The translations under genes and the position numbers were made by a program. 36,795 bases of DNA, taken from Actinomycetes bacterium (GTDB lineage: Bacteria > Actinomycetota > Actinomycetes > Mycobacteriales > Micromonosporaceae). The stretch lies in assembly GCA_023402505.1 (NCBI GenBank), contig JAEYGD010000530.1, positions 1-36,795 on the forward strand. The letters are read 5' to 3'. The notes below the pieces were generated by a model, which saw only the letters and a list, made by a program, of their open reading frames with translations, did not search any database and was not told the origin of the DNA. This document shows positions 1 to 9,467 of this stretch, piece after piece; position 1 is the stretch's first letter, and each line of letters opens with the position of its first letter.

Positions 1-240
1 CTGACTGTGAGCATGGCGGGGTCGGTTCAGCAGTGGTGAGCTGATAGCTGGCAGCAGTGGGTGTGACTCTAGGCCTGACTGGCTTTGTGCCTTTGAGGGG
101 ACTTGTCCGTCTGCTGCTGCCGGCGCCGGCCCGGCGGGAGACGTTTGGCCTGATCAGGAGCTTGACCGCCAGTTAGCGGCTGGCGTGTCTCATCACAGTC
201 CTGCCATCTCCGCACCGGACCGGACCTGTGCGTCCCCACG
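1..240 (+). ncRNA. Candidate IS110 bridge RNA region
   Basis: This non-coding leader upstream of the transposase can form a long-range stem between GGCAGCAG (50-57) and CTGCTGCC (114-121), which encloses about 56 nt. A second small stem pairs CCGC (166-169) with GCGG (176-179). The 9-mer CAGCAGTGG occurs at 28-36 and again at 52-60. Structured leaders in this position encode the bridge RNA of IS110-group elements, which pairs with donor and target DNA. The assignment rests on position and these stems only. I could not define guide loops because the element's ends are unknown. Confidence 0.3.
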
Positions 241-255
241 GTGAGGAGAGAACGC

Positions 256-1314
256 ATGTCCATGCTGGCAGATCTGGTCGAGGTCGTCATCGGCGTCGAC
301 ACCCACAAAGACACCCACACCGCCGCGGTGCTCGACACCCGCACCGGTGGGGTCCTCGTCAGGGCCACGGTGAGCACTGACCCGGACGGCTATGCCGAGT
401 TGGTGGCTCTGGCCGAGCAGCACTCAGGGCTGCGGGCCTGGGCGCTGGAGGGCTCCGGCGGTTACGGGGCCGGCCTGGCCCGGCACCTGGCCGACGCCGG
501 TGAGCTGGTCGTGGAACTGGACCGGCCGGTGCGACCGGCGCGCCGTGCCGGGGCGAAGTCCGACCCGATCGATGCCGAACGGGCCGCCCGCGACGCACTG
601 GCCCGCACCCGCCTGGCGCAGCCCAAGACGGGACCCCAGCGGGCCGCGCTGCAGGCACGACTGACCGCCCGCCGCGCAGCCGTGGAAGCCAGCTCGGACG
701 CCCAGCGGCAACTGCACGCCATAGTGATCACCGCCCCCGAGGTGGTGCGGGCCCGCTTCCGCGGCCAGAGCACCCGCCTCATGCTCACCACCGCCACCCG
801 GCTGCGCCCCACCACCAACGCCGATGTCGAGGTGTTCACCTGTCTGACCGTGTTGCGGGACCTCGCTCGCCGCGTCCGCTTCCTCGAAGCTGAAGCCACC
901 GCGCACGAGAAGGCGATCCGGACGATCGTGCGCTCCTGGCGACCGGACCTGCTCGACATCACCGGCGTCGGACCGATCGTCGCGGCCACCGTGCTCACCG
1001 CCTGGTCCCACCCGGGACGCTGTCGCAACGACGCCGCGTTCGCCATGCTCGCCGGCGCCGCCCCCATCCCGGCGTCCTCCGGCAAGACCGTCCGCTACCG
1101 CCTCAACCGCTCAGGCGACCGCCAACTCAACCGCGCCCTGCACACCGTCGTCCTGACCCGACTGCAACGCGACGAACGCACCCGCGCCTACGTCGAGCGC
1201 CGCCGCGCCCAAGGCAAAACCGATCGGGAGATCAAACGCTGCCTCAAGCGTTACGTCGCCCGAGACCTCTACCGACGCCTCGAAAACCCACCCCAGCCAC
1301 TTGACGCGGCATAG
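256..1314 (+). CDS. IS110 family transposase (DEDD recombinase)
   Basis: This is an RNA-guided DEDD recombinase that excises and inserts its own element. The N-terminal RuvC-like DEDD domain opens with GVDTHKDTH (D15 is the first acidic residue), followed by LEGSGGYG and KSDPIDAERAA, which supply further acidic residues. The C-terminal transposase_20 domain begins near ITGVGPIVAA and contains the conserved serine region PIPASSGK, followed by RLNRSGDRQLNRALH. At 352 aa it is full length for the IS110 group and has no frameshift. I chose the ATG at 256 over an in-frame GTG at 241 because GAGGAG (245-250 region) lies at the right distance before 256. It is followed directly by the fumarase promoter region. 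Confidence 0.9.
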   Translation: MSMLADLVEVVIGVDTHKDTHTAAVLDTRTGGVLVRATVSTDPDGYAELVALAEQHSGLRAWALEGSGGYGAGLARHLADAGELVVELDRPVRPARRAGAKSDPIDAERAARDALARTRLAQPKTGPQRAALQARLTARRAAVEASSDAQRQLHAIVITAPEVVRARFRGQSTRLMLTTATRLRPTTNADVEVFTCLTVLRDLARRVRFLEAEATAHEKAIRTIVRSWRPDLLDITGVGPIVAATVLTAWSHPGRCRNDAAFAMLAGAAPIPASSGKTVRYRLNRSGDRQLNRALHTVVLTRLQRDERTRAYVERRRAQGKTDREIKRCLKRYVARDLYRRLENPPQPLDAA

Positions 1315-1399
1315 GAGCGTCCTCCCGTCCTGACCGGCGCCGATGAGAGCGGTGTCCCAGGAGGCACCCGGCGGGTGGGACCCGGCGACCCTCCTGCCC

Positions 1400-1405
1400 T
1401 AGGCT
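1400..1405 (+). promoter_or_regulatory. -10 box of leaderless fumarase I transcript
   Basis: TAGGCT ends 8 nt before the ATG at 1414 and there is no Shine-Dalgarno sequence, which indicates a leaderless mRNA. The stretch TAGGCTTTCCGCTC recurs with one base changed in front of the APC permease at 33130, with identical spacing. Confidence 0.55.
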
Positions 1406-1413
1406 TTCCGCTC

Positions 1414-3081
<1,668 letters not shown>

Positions 3082-3089
3082 CCGACATC

Positions 3090-3123
3090 GGTGCGCCCGC
3101 CCGCTGGGGTGAGCGGGCGCACC
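3090..3123 (+). terminator. Hairpin terminator after fumA
   Basis: A perfect 11-bp stem pairs 3090-3100 with 3113-3123 around a 12-nt loop, starting 8 nt after the fumA stop. There is no U-tract, which is usual for high-GC actinobacterial terminators. Confidence 0.65.
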
Positions 3124-3276
3124 GCCCCCGTCGGATGCCGTCACCGGCAACCCGGAACGAGTGTCGGACCGGCCCCTGTCGATCCGCTCTCAGATCGCTA
3201 TCGTCGCCGCTCGGCGTTCTGTGACCAGGGGGCTACGCTGCTGGAAGTTGCATGACGACCACGGCCGGGGGCGGAG

Positions 3277-6234
3277 ATGCGGTTCGGGATCCTGGGGCCC
3301 CTGCGGGTCGGCGGCGGCGAAGCCACCGTCACCGCGGGCCGGGACCGCACCGTCCTCGCGCTGCTGTTGCTCCGGGCCGGCCGGGTCGTGCCGGTGGACG
3401 AACTGGTCGACGCGGTCTGGGAGGAACGGCCGCCGGCCACCGCCCGGGCCCAGTTGCAGACCTGCGTGTCCCGGCTGCGGCAGCGCTTCACCGCCCTCGG
3501 GCTCCCGCAGGAGCTGATCGTCACCGATCCGGTCGGCTACGGCATCCGTACGGGGACCGGTGACCTCGACGCCGAGGTGTTCGGCCGGGAGGTGGGCGCG
3601 GCTCGGGCGGCGGTCGCCGCGGGCCGGCTCACCGACGCCCGCCGGCATTTCCGCGCAGCCCTGGCCCTCTGGCGGGGTCCGGCGCTGAGCGGGATCACCA
3701 GCCGGAGTGTCCGCCGGCGGGCGCACGCCCTCGACGAGCAGCGCCTCACCGTGCTGGAGGAGTGCGTGGACGTCGAGCTGCGGCTCGGTCACGCCGCCGA
3801 TCTCCTGGCGGAGCTGAGCGAGGCGGTGGAGCGGGATCCGCTGCGGGACCGGCTGCGCGGTCACCTGATGCTGGCCCTCTCGGCGGTCGGCCGGCAGGCC
3901 GACGCCCTCACCGTCTACCGCGAGGGCCGCCGGCTGTACGCCGAGGAGCTGGGCATCGAGCCCGGCGCCGCGTTGCAGGAGCTGCACCAGCGGGTGCTCG
4001 CCGGTGACCTCGCCCTGGCCGGCTCCCCGCGGGCGGCGGCCGCACCGGTCCGGGCCCTGCCCCGGGCGATCAACGACTTCACCGGACGCGAGGACACCCT
4101 GGCCCGCCTGCTGAAGGAGATCGAGCAGGACGACACCCGGATCCAGGTCGTCGACGGCATGGCCGGCAGCGGCAAGACCACCCTCGCGGTGCACCTGGCG
4201 AACCGGCTCGCCGACCGTTACCCCGACGCGCAGCTCTTCATCGACCTGCACGGGCACAGCGAGCGGACCCCGCTGTCCCCGACCGCCGCGCTGGCCACCC
4301 TGCTGCGCCAGTTGGGCGTGCCGCCCGAGCGGATCCCGGTGGACGTGGACGACCGGCTCGCACTGTGGCGGACCGAGCTGTCGGGGCGCCGGGCGCTGGT
4401 GCTGCTGGACAATGCCGCGAGCGCCGACCAGGTGGCGCCCCTGCTGCCCACCGGGTCCGGCTGCCTCACGCTTGTGACGAGCCGGCGCCGGCTGGTGGGG
4501 CTCGAAGAGGGCCGGCCGTCCTCGTTGCCGCTGCTCGACCCGGACGAGGCGGTCGAGCTGCTGGGCCGGGTGGCGGGCGCGGACCGGGTCGCGGCCGAGC
4601 CGGAGACGGCGGCGGAGGTGGCCCGCCGGTGCGGATACCTGCCGCTGGCCATCCGGCTCGCCGGAGCCCGGCTGGCCAACCGTCCGGGCTGGCGGATCGC
4701 CGACCTCGTCGACCGGTTGGCCGGTGCCCGCGACCCGCTGGCCGAGTTCGTGGCCGGGCAACGTTCGGTCGGCGACGCGTTCGCCCTGTCGTACGCGCAG
4801 GTGTCCCCGGCCGCGCAGCGGCTCTTCCGGCTGCTCGGCCTGCACCCCGGTGTCCGCTTCGACAACACGGTCGCCGCGGCGTTGACCGGGTTGCCGCTGC
4901 CCGAGGCACAGGACCTGCTCGACGAACTCGTCGACGCGCACCTGGTCGACGAGCCCGAACCGGGCCGGTTCCGCCTGCACGACCTGGTCCGCGAGTACGC
5001 CCGCCGGCTCCTCGGTGAACCGGAACTGCGGCCCGCCCTTGAGCGGCTGCTCGACCATCACCTGCACGTCGCCGCCGCGATAAGCGCAGAGGTCGAGACG
5101 AGTGTGGGCCGGGTGCTGCTCAACCTGCCGCCGGCACCGCGACCGGACCTGGTGACCGTGGCCGCGCAGGGCATGGCGTGGTACGACGAGAACCGTGCCG
5201 TGCTGACGGCACTGGTCCGGCTGGCCGAGGAGACCGGGTTCCTCCGGCGCTGCTGGCAACTGGCGCGGGCCTCGTGGCGCGCCAACTTCGACCGCGGTCA
5301 CCTTGACGACCTGATCGAGACGCACACCGTCGGCTTGCGCGCGGCCCAGCGGCTGGGCGACGACGACGCTGTGGCGATCATGCTCAACTACCTGTCGTCG
5401 GCCCACTTCCGGCTCGCGCGCCTGCCGGAGGCCATCCAGCTCGTCACGACGGCGCTCGACCTGCGGCGTCGACTCGGCCAGGCGAACCAGATCCGGGTGA
5501 GCCTGTGGAACCTGGGCAGCCTGCACGGCGCCAACGGCGACTTCCGGCAGAGCAGGGAGTGCTTCGACGAGGCGCTCGGCATGACGCAGGAGACGGTCGA
5601 GTTGGTCAACATACTCAACAACCTCACGTACACGCTGCTGCACTGGGGGCGCTACGAGGAGGCATTGCGGACCGGCCGGCAGCACCTGCTGATGGCGCGG
5701 CAGCTGGGCGACCTGAGACACCTGTCGCGGGCCGTCGGGCACATCGGGGTGATCCGGCACCGGATGGGAGATGTCGAGCCGGCTCGGCGGCTGCTGCGGG
5801 CGGCGCTCCTCATGAAGCGCCGCTTCGGCAATCGATACGGGGAGGGCGAGGCGCTCAACGAACTCGGTGTGCTGGAGCGGGCGGCGGGTCGACCGGAGTC
5901 GGCCGCGACGCTGCATCGGGAGGCGCTGGCCGCGACGATCGACGCGGGCGACCGGATCGCGCAGTGCGCGTCGCGCAACCTGCTGGCGCGGGCGATCCTC
6001 GACCAGGGGGACGTCACCAGCGCGCTGGACCTGTTCCACCGGGTGCTGCGCGACGCGACGAGGATCAACCACCGGTACGAGCAGGCCCGTGCGCTCGACG
6101 GCATCGCCCGGTGCCTGCGTGCCACGGACCCGACGGCCGCTCGCGCCCACTGGACCCGGGCGCTCGCGCTGTTCCGCCAGGTGGAGGTGCCGGAGCGGCA
6201 CGAGGTGGAGCGGTTGCTCGCCGACCTGGGCTGA
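3277..6234 (+). CDS. AfsR/SARP-type regulator with NB-ARC and TPR domains
   Basis: This is a large cytoplasmic transcriptional activator (985 aa) of the AfsR architecture. Residues about 1-95 form an OmpR-like winged helix (MRFGILGPLRV to TDPVGYGI). Residues about 97-245 are a bacterial transcriptional activation domain (RRHFRAALALWRGPALSG to EELGIEPGAALQELHQ). An NB-ARC/STAND ATPase follows, with Walker A GMAGSGKTT at 294-302 and a Walker-B-like strand RALVLLDNA; residues from about 590 to the end are TPR-like helices that would sense a ligand or partner. The start ATG 3277 is preceded by a GGCGGAG ribosome site. It sits between two fumarase genes, with fumC only 54 nt downstream. No secondary-metabolite genes are adjacent, so its target is unknown. 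Regulation of the flanking fumarases is only an inference from position. Confidence 0.88.
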   Translation: MRFGILGPLRVGGGEATVTAGRDRTVLALLLLRAGRVVPVDELVDAVWEERPPATARAQLQTCVSRLRQRFTALGLPQELIVTDPVGYGIRTGTGDLDAEVFGREVGAARAAVAAGRLTDARRHFRAALALWRGPALSGITSRSVRRRAHALDEQRLTVLEECVDVELRLGHAADLLAELSEAVERDPLRDRLRGHLMLALSAVGRQADALTVYREGRRLYAEELGIEPGAALQELHQRVLAGDLALAGSPRAAAAPVRALPRAINDFTGREDTLARLLKEIEQDDTRIQVVDGMAGSGKTTLAVHLANRLADRYPDAQLFIDLHGHSERTPLSPTAALATLLRQLGVPPERIPVDVDDRLALWRTELSGRRALVLLDNAASADQVAPLLPTGSGCLTLVTSRRRLVGLEEGRPSSLPLLDPDEAVELLGRVAGADRVAAEPETAAEVARRCGYLPLAIRLAGARLANRPGWRIADLVDRLAGARDPLAEFVAGQRSVGDAFALSYAQVSPAAQRLFRLLGLHPGVRFDNTVAAALTGLPLPEAQDLLDELVDAHLVDEPEPGRFRLHDLVREYARRLLGEPELRPALERLLDHHLHVAAAISAEVETSVGRVLLNLPPAPRPDLVTVAAQGMAWYDENRAVLTALVRLAEETGFLRRCWQLARASWRANFDRGHLDDLIETHTVGLRAAQRLGDDDAVAIMLNYLSSAHFRLARLPEAIQLVTTALDLRRRLGQANQIRVSLWNLGSLHGANGDFRQSRECFDEALGMTQETVELVNILNNLTYTLLHWGRYEEALRTGRQHLLMARQLGDLRHLSRAVGHIGVIRHRMGDVEPARRLLRAALLMKRRFGNRYGEGEALNELGVLERAAGRPESAATLHREALAATIDAGDRIAQCASRNLLARAILDQGDVTSALDLFHRVLRDATRINHRYEQARALDGIARCLRATDPTAARAHWTRALALFRQVEVPERHEVERLLADLG

Positions 6235-6275
6235 GCGGCTCGCCGCGAAAATCTGCACACCGGCGGGGCGCGCGG

Positions 6276-6281
6276 CAGGAT
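6276..6281 (+). promoter_or_regulatory. Candidate -10 box of fumC
   Basis: CAGGAT lies 7 nt before the GTG at 6289. The same arrangement with CAGRCT is seen for the kinase at 25021 and DUF4032 at 34021. It may alternatively act as an AGGA ribosome site. Confidence 0.35.
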
Positions 6282-6288
6282 GGTACGC

Positions 6289-7689
6289 GTGACGACTCCA
6301 GAGGCGACGGGCTACCGGATCGAACGCGACTCGATGGGCGAGGTGGAGGTGCCGGCGGAGGCGCTGTGGCGGGCACAGACCCAGCGCGCCGTGCAGAACT
6401 TCCCGATCTCCGGCCGGGGGATAGAGCCGGCCCAGATCCGGGCGCTGGCCCAGATCAAGGGCGCCGCTGCCGAGGTCAACGGCGAGCTGGGTGTCATCGA
6501 CGCCGACGTGGCGGCGGCGATCGCCGCCGCCGCCGCGCACGTGGCCGACGGCGGGTACGACGACCAGTTCCCGGTGGACGTCTTCCAGACCGGCTCCGGC
6601 ACGTCGTCGAACATGAACACCAACGAGGTGATCGCCACGCTGGCCGGCCGGGAGCTGGGGCGGGACGTGCACCCCAACGACGACGTGAACGCGTCGCAGT
6701 CGAGCAACGACGTCTTCCCGTCCTCGATCCACCTGGCCGCCACCGAGGCCGTGGCCGGTGACCTGCTGCCGTCGCTGGCGCACCTGGCGCAGGCCCTGGA
6801 GGGCAAGGCGACCGAGTTCGAGACCGTGGTCAAGGCCGGGCGTACGCACCTGATGGACGCCACGCCGGTCACCCTGGGGCAGGAGTTCGGTGGGTACGCC
6901 GCGCAGGTCCGGTACGGCGTCGAGCGGCTGGAGGCGGCGCTGCCCCGGCTCGCCGAGCTGCCGCTGGGCGGCACCGCGGTGGGTACCGGCATCAACACCC
7001 CGCTCGGTTTCGCCGCGAAGGTGATCGAGAAGCTGCGCGCGTCGACCGGGCTGCCGCTGACCGAGGCGCGCAACCACTTCGAGGCACAGGGTGCCCGGGA
7101 CGCGCTCGTGGAGACGTCGGGGCAGCTGCGTACCGTCGCGGTCGGGCTTTACAAAATGGCCAACGACATCCGTTGGATGGGCTCCGGCCCGCGCGCCGGC
7201 CTCCGGGAGCTGCGCATCCCCGACCTCCAGCCGGGTTCGTCGATCATGCCCGGCAAGGTCAACCCGGTGGTCGCCGAGTCCGTCCGCCAGGTCTGCGCAC
7301 AGGTGATCGGCAACGACGCGGCGGTGGCGTTCGCCGGCTCGCAGGGCGACTTCGAGCTGAACGTCATGCTGCCGGTCATGGCCCGCAACATCCTGGAGTC
7401 GATCAAGCTGCTGGCCGCGTCCAGCCGCCTGCTCGCGGACCGCTGCGTGGTCGGCCTGGTCGCGGACGCCGAGGTCTGCCTGGCGTACGCGGAGGGCTCA
7501 CCGTCGATCGTCACCCCGCTCAACCGTCAGCTCGGCTACGACGAGGCCGCCTCGATCGCCAAGGAGGCCCTCGCGAAGCAGATCTCCATCAAGGAGGTGG
7601 TGATCGCGCGGGGCCACGTGGACTCCGGGAAGCTCACCGAGGAGCAGTTGGCGGAGGCGCTGGACCTGCTCCGGATGACCCATCCCTGA
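6289..7689 (+). CDS. fumC: Fumarate hydratase, class II
   Basis: This is an iron-independent homotetrameric fumarase of the fumarase/aspartase superfamily acting in the TCA cycle. The superfamily signature GSSIMPGKVNP begins at G316 and carries the catalytic serine. Upstream blocks VFQTGSGTSSNMNTNEV, NDDVNASQSSNDVFPS and GRTHLMDATPVTLGQEF match substrate-binding regions of the family. The 466-aa length is normal. An in-frame ATG at 6280 is possible, but GTG 6289 is preferred because a -10-like box or weak ribosome site sits correctly before it. It ends 13 nt from the convergent CGNR gene. It shares no ancestry with the class I fumarase at 1414-3081. Confidence 0.94.
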   Translation: MTTPEATGYRIERDSMGEVEVPAEALWRAQTQRAVQNFPISGRGIEPAQIRALAQIKGAAAEVNGELGVIDADVAAAIAAAAAHVADGGYDDQFPVDVFQTGSGTSSNMNTNEVIATLAGRELGRDVHPNDDVNASQSSNDVFPSSIHLAATEAVAGDLLPSLAHLAQALEGKATEFETVVKAGRTHLMDATPVTLGQEFGGYAAQVRYGVERLEAALPRLAELPLGGTAVGTGINTPLGFAAKVIEKLRASTGLPLTEARNHFEAQGARDALVETSGQLRTVAVGLYKMANDIRWMGSGPRAGLRELRIPDLQPGSSIMPGKVNPVVAESVRQVCAQVIGNDAAVAFAGSQGDFELNVMLPVMARNILESIKLLAASSRLLADRCVVGLVADAEVCLAYAEGSPSIVTPLNRQLGYDEAASIAKEALAKQISIKEVVIARGHVDSGKLTEEQLAEALDLLRMTHP

Positions 7690-7702
7690 CGGTTCGCGGC
7701 CG

Positions 7703-8248
7703 TCAGCCCCGGGCGGCGGCCTTGCGGGCCCGGTACGCGGTGACGGCGGCCCGGTTGCCGCAGCCGGCTTCGCAGAACCGCCGGGAGCGGTTCCTCGACA
7801 GGTCGACCAGCACGTTGTCGCAGTCGGGGTGGTCGCAGATCCGTAGGCGGCTCAGCTCCCCGCTGCGGACGAGGTCCGCGATCGCCATCGCGGCCTCCAC
7901 CGCCATCCGGACGGCCAGTGGCGCGTCCCGGGGCACGGCGTGGAAGTGATACGGCTCGTCGTCGTGTGTGATGAGCTGCGGCAACGCGTTGTTCTCCCGG
8001 AGCAGCCCGTTGACGATCGCCACGATCTCGTCGGTCTCGGCGTGCCAGATCCGGCGTAGCCGCGGGCGCAGCGCGTGCACCGCCCGCAGTTCCGCCTCGG
8101 TGTGCTCGTGCCGTCCGCTGTAGGCGTGCGCCACGAAGAACCCGTCCAGCGCGGCGACGTCGGGCAGGGCCTCGCCGTCGCTGCTGTCGGTGTTGACCAG
8201 CGCGGCCACCGCGGTCAACGAACATTCCGTGTCATGGGCAAAAAGCAA
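7703..8248 (-). CDS. CGNR zinc-finger transcriptional regulator
   Basis: This 181-aa protein has an N-terminal ABATE/DUF1470-like stress domain that starts LLFAHDTE and a C-terminal CGNR zinc finger. The finger reads CDHPDCDN, then SRNRSRRFCEAGCGNRAAVTAYRAR, giving four cysteines for zinc and a basic tail for DNA binding. ATG codons at 8281 and 8293 are in frame, but I prefer the TTG at 8248: AGGAG sits 5 nt before it, and the protein then begins with the family's usual start. It is divergent from the EamA exporter at 8333, with a symmetric repeat between them, so it probably controls itself and the exporter. Its effector is unknown. Confidence 0.85.
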   Translation of the reverse strand: MLFAHDTECSLTAVAALVNTDSSDGEALPDVAALDGFFVAHAYSGRHEHTEAELRAVHALRPRLRRIWHAETDEIVAIVNGLLRENNALPQLITHDDEPYHFHAVPRDAPLAVRMAVEAAMAIADLVRSGELSRLRICDHPDCDNVLVDLSRNRSRRFCEAGCGNRAAVTAYRARKAAARG

Positions 8249-8277
8249 CTTGACTCCTGTCAGGGCGACGCATAGCG

Positions 8278-8306
8278 TCATGGGCGTACCCATAGTTTGC
8301 CCATGA
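8278..8306. promoter_or_regulatory. Candidate operator between CGNR regulator and EamA gene
   Basis: TCATGGGC (8278-8285) and GCCCATGA (8299-8306) form a perfect 8-bp inverted repeat with a 13-nt spacer. A third half-site, TCATGGGC, lies at 8232-8239 at the start of the regulator gene. The position between divergent promoters suggests autoregulation. Confidence 0.4.
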
Positions 8307-8332
8307 TGGGCGCGGTCGCCAAGGAGAGCCCG

Positions 8333-9295
8333 ATGCGCCAACCACACGTCGGCGGTGCCGGCCTCGCCCTGGCTGTCTTCTCCGCGCTGACGTTCGCCAC
8401 GTCCGGGACGTTCGCGCGGTCGCTCATCGACGCCGGCTGGTCGGCCGAGGCCGTGGTCGTCGTACGCGTCGGCCTGGCCGCCCTGGTGGTCGCGCTGCCG
8501 GCGGCGCTGGCGCTGCGCGGGCGCTGGTCCGTGCTCCGGCGCAACCTGACGTCGGTCGTCGTCTTCGGACTGCTCGGCGTCGCCCTCGCGCAGGTGTGTT
8601 TCTTCAACGCGGTGCGGTACCTGCCGGTCGGCGTGGCACTCATGCTGGAATACCTGGGCATCGTGGTGGTCGTCGGATGGATGTGGCTCGCGCACGGGCA
8701 ACGCCCCCGCCGGCTGACCGTCGCCGGTTCGGTCGCCGCCCTGGCCGGGCTCGGCCTCGTGCTCGACCTGACCGGCGCCGGCCGTCTCGACCCGGTCGGT
8801 GTTCTCTGGGGCCTCGGCGCGGCGATCGGACTGGCCGGCTACTTCGTGCTCGCCGGCCGGATCGACGCCAACCTGCCCTCGGTGGTCCTGGCCTCCGGCG
8901 GGATGGCGGTCGGCGCGGGCGTGCTGCTGCTGCTCGGGTTCGTCGGCGCGCTGCCGCTGCGGGCCACCTTCGGCGCCGTGGACTTCGCCGGGCAGCGCAC
9001 CAGCTGGCTCCTGCCGGTGGTCGGGCTCGTGTTGGTGGCGGCCGTGATCGCGTACCTCGCCGGGATCGCCGCGGCCCGCATCCTCGGTGCCCGGCTGGCG
9101 TCCTTCGTCGGGCTGACCGAGGTGATGTTCGCGGTGCTCATCGCCTGGCTGGTCCTCGACGAGCTGCCCACGATCGTCCAGCTGCTCGGCGGCGCGCTGA
9201 TCGTCGCCGGGGTCGCACTGGTCCGCCTCGACGAGCCGCGCGAGGCTCCCGCAGCGACGGCCACGCAGGAACCGGTGCTCGCCACCGAACGCTGA
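8333..9295 (+). CDS. EamA/DMT-family transporter
   Basis: This is an integral membrane exporter of the drug/metabolite transporter superfamily (320 aa, about ten hydrophobic helices in two EamA halves). The first half runs from LALAVFSALTFATSGTFARSLI to about residue 135, and the second contains GLGAAIGLAGYFVLAGRI and the family-typical end LTEVMFAVLIAWLVLDELPTIVQLLGGALIVAGV. A Glu in the last EamA repeat is usual for this fold. The ATG at 8333 is chosen because AAGGAGAG (8321-8328) precedes it; upstream in-frame ATGs fall in the candidate operator. It is divergent from the CGNR regulator, which probably controls it. The exported substrate is not predictable; amino acids or small drugs are typical. 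Confidence 0.87.
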   Translation: MRQPHVGGAGLALAVFSALTFATSGTFARSLIDAGWSAEAVVVVRVGLAALVVALPAALALRGRWSVLRRNLTSVVVFGLLGVALAQVCFFNAVRYLPVGVALMLEYLGIVVVVGWMWLAHGQRPRRLTVAGSVAALAGLGLVLDLTGAGRLDPVGVLWGLGAAIGLAGYFVLAGRIDANLPSVVLASGGMAVGAGVLLLLGFVGALPLRATFGAVDFAGQRTSWLLPVVGLVLVAAVIAYLAGIAAARILGARLASFVGLTEVMFAVLIAWLVLDELPTIVQLLGGALIVAGVALVRLDEPREAPAATATQEPVLATER

Positions 9296-9467
9296 AACCC
9301 GGGTACGGCCGGGCCCGTCCTGAGGTGTCCACCATGACGGATCTGCCGGTCGTGCTCGCCGCTCTTGCGGACGAAGCCGATCTCTCGGGTGTTATGGGAT
9401 AGGTGTCTGGCGGAAACGGTTCGGGTGTTGTTCGATGGCGCCACGTCCCTCAACGAGAGGATCCGAT

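Larger units (their letters stand above)
1..1395 (+). mobile_element. IS110-family insertion sequence (ends not resolved)
   Basis: The element contains an intact DEDD transposase gene at 256-1314, preceded by about 250 nt of non-coding DNA. IS110-group elements carry their bridge-RNA gene in such a 5' non-coding end and lack long terminal inverted repeats. I see no clear terminal repeats or target duplication. The right end must lie between the stop at 1314 and the fumarase promoter near 1400. The left end may lie inside or before the window start, so the outer coordinates are nominal. Confidence 0.55.

Noticed and set aside
3277..6234. The SARP/AfsR-like gene as the edge of a biosynthetic cluster
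   Set aside because: No PKS, NRPS, terpene or RiPP enzyme genes follow; the neighbours are central metabolism genes.
3190..7077. A 1295-codon open frame on the minus strand
   Set aside because: It lies opposite the AfsR-like and fumC genes, which have full domain motifs. Its product is Arg/Gly/Gln-rich low complexity, as is normal for shadow frames in high-GC DNA.
8281..8701. Longer N-terminus for the CGNR regulator
   Set aside because: The extra residues are low complexity and antisense to the exporter gene. A TTG with AGGAG gives the family's usual start.
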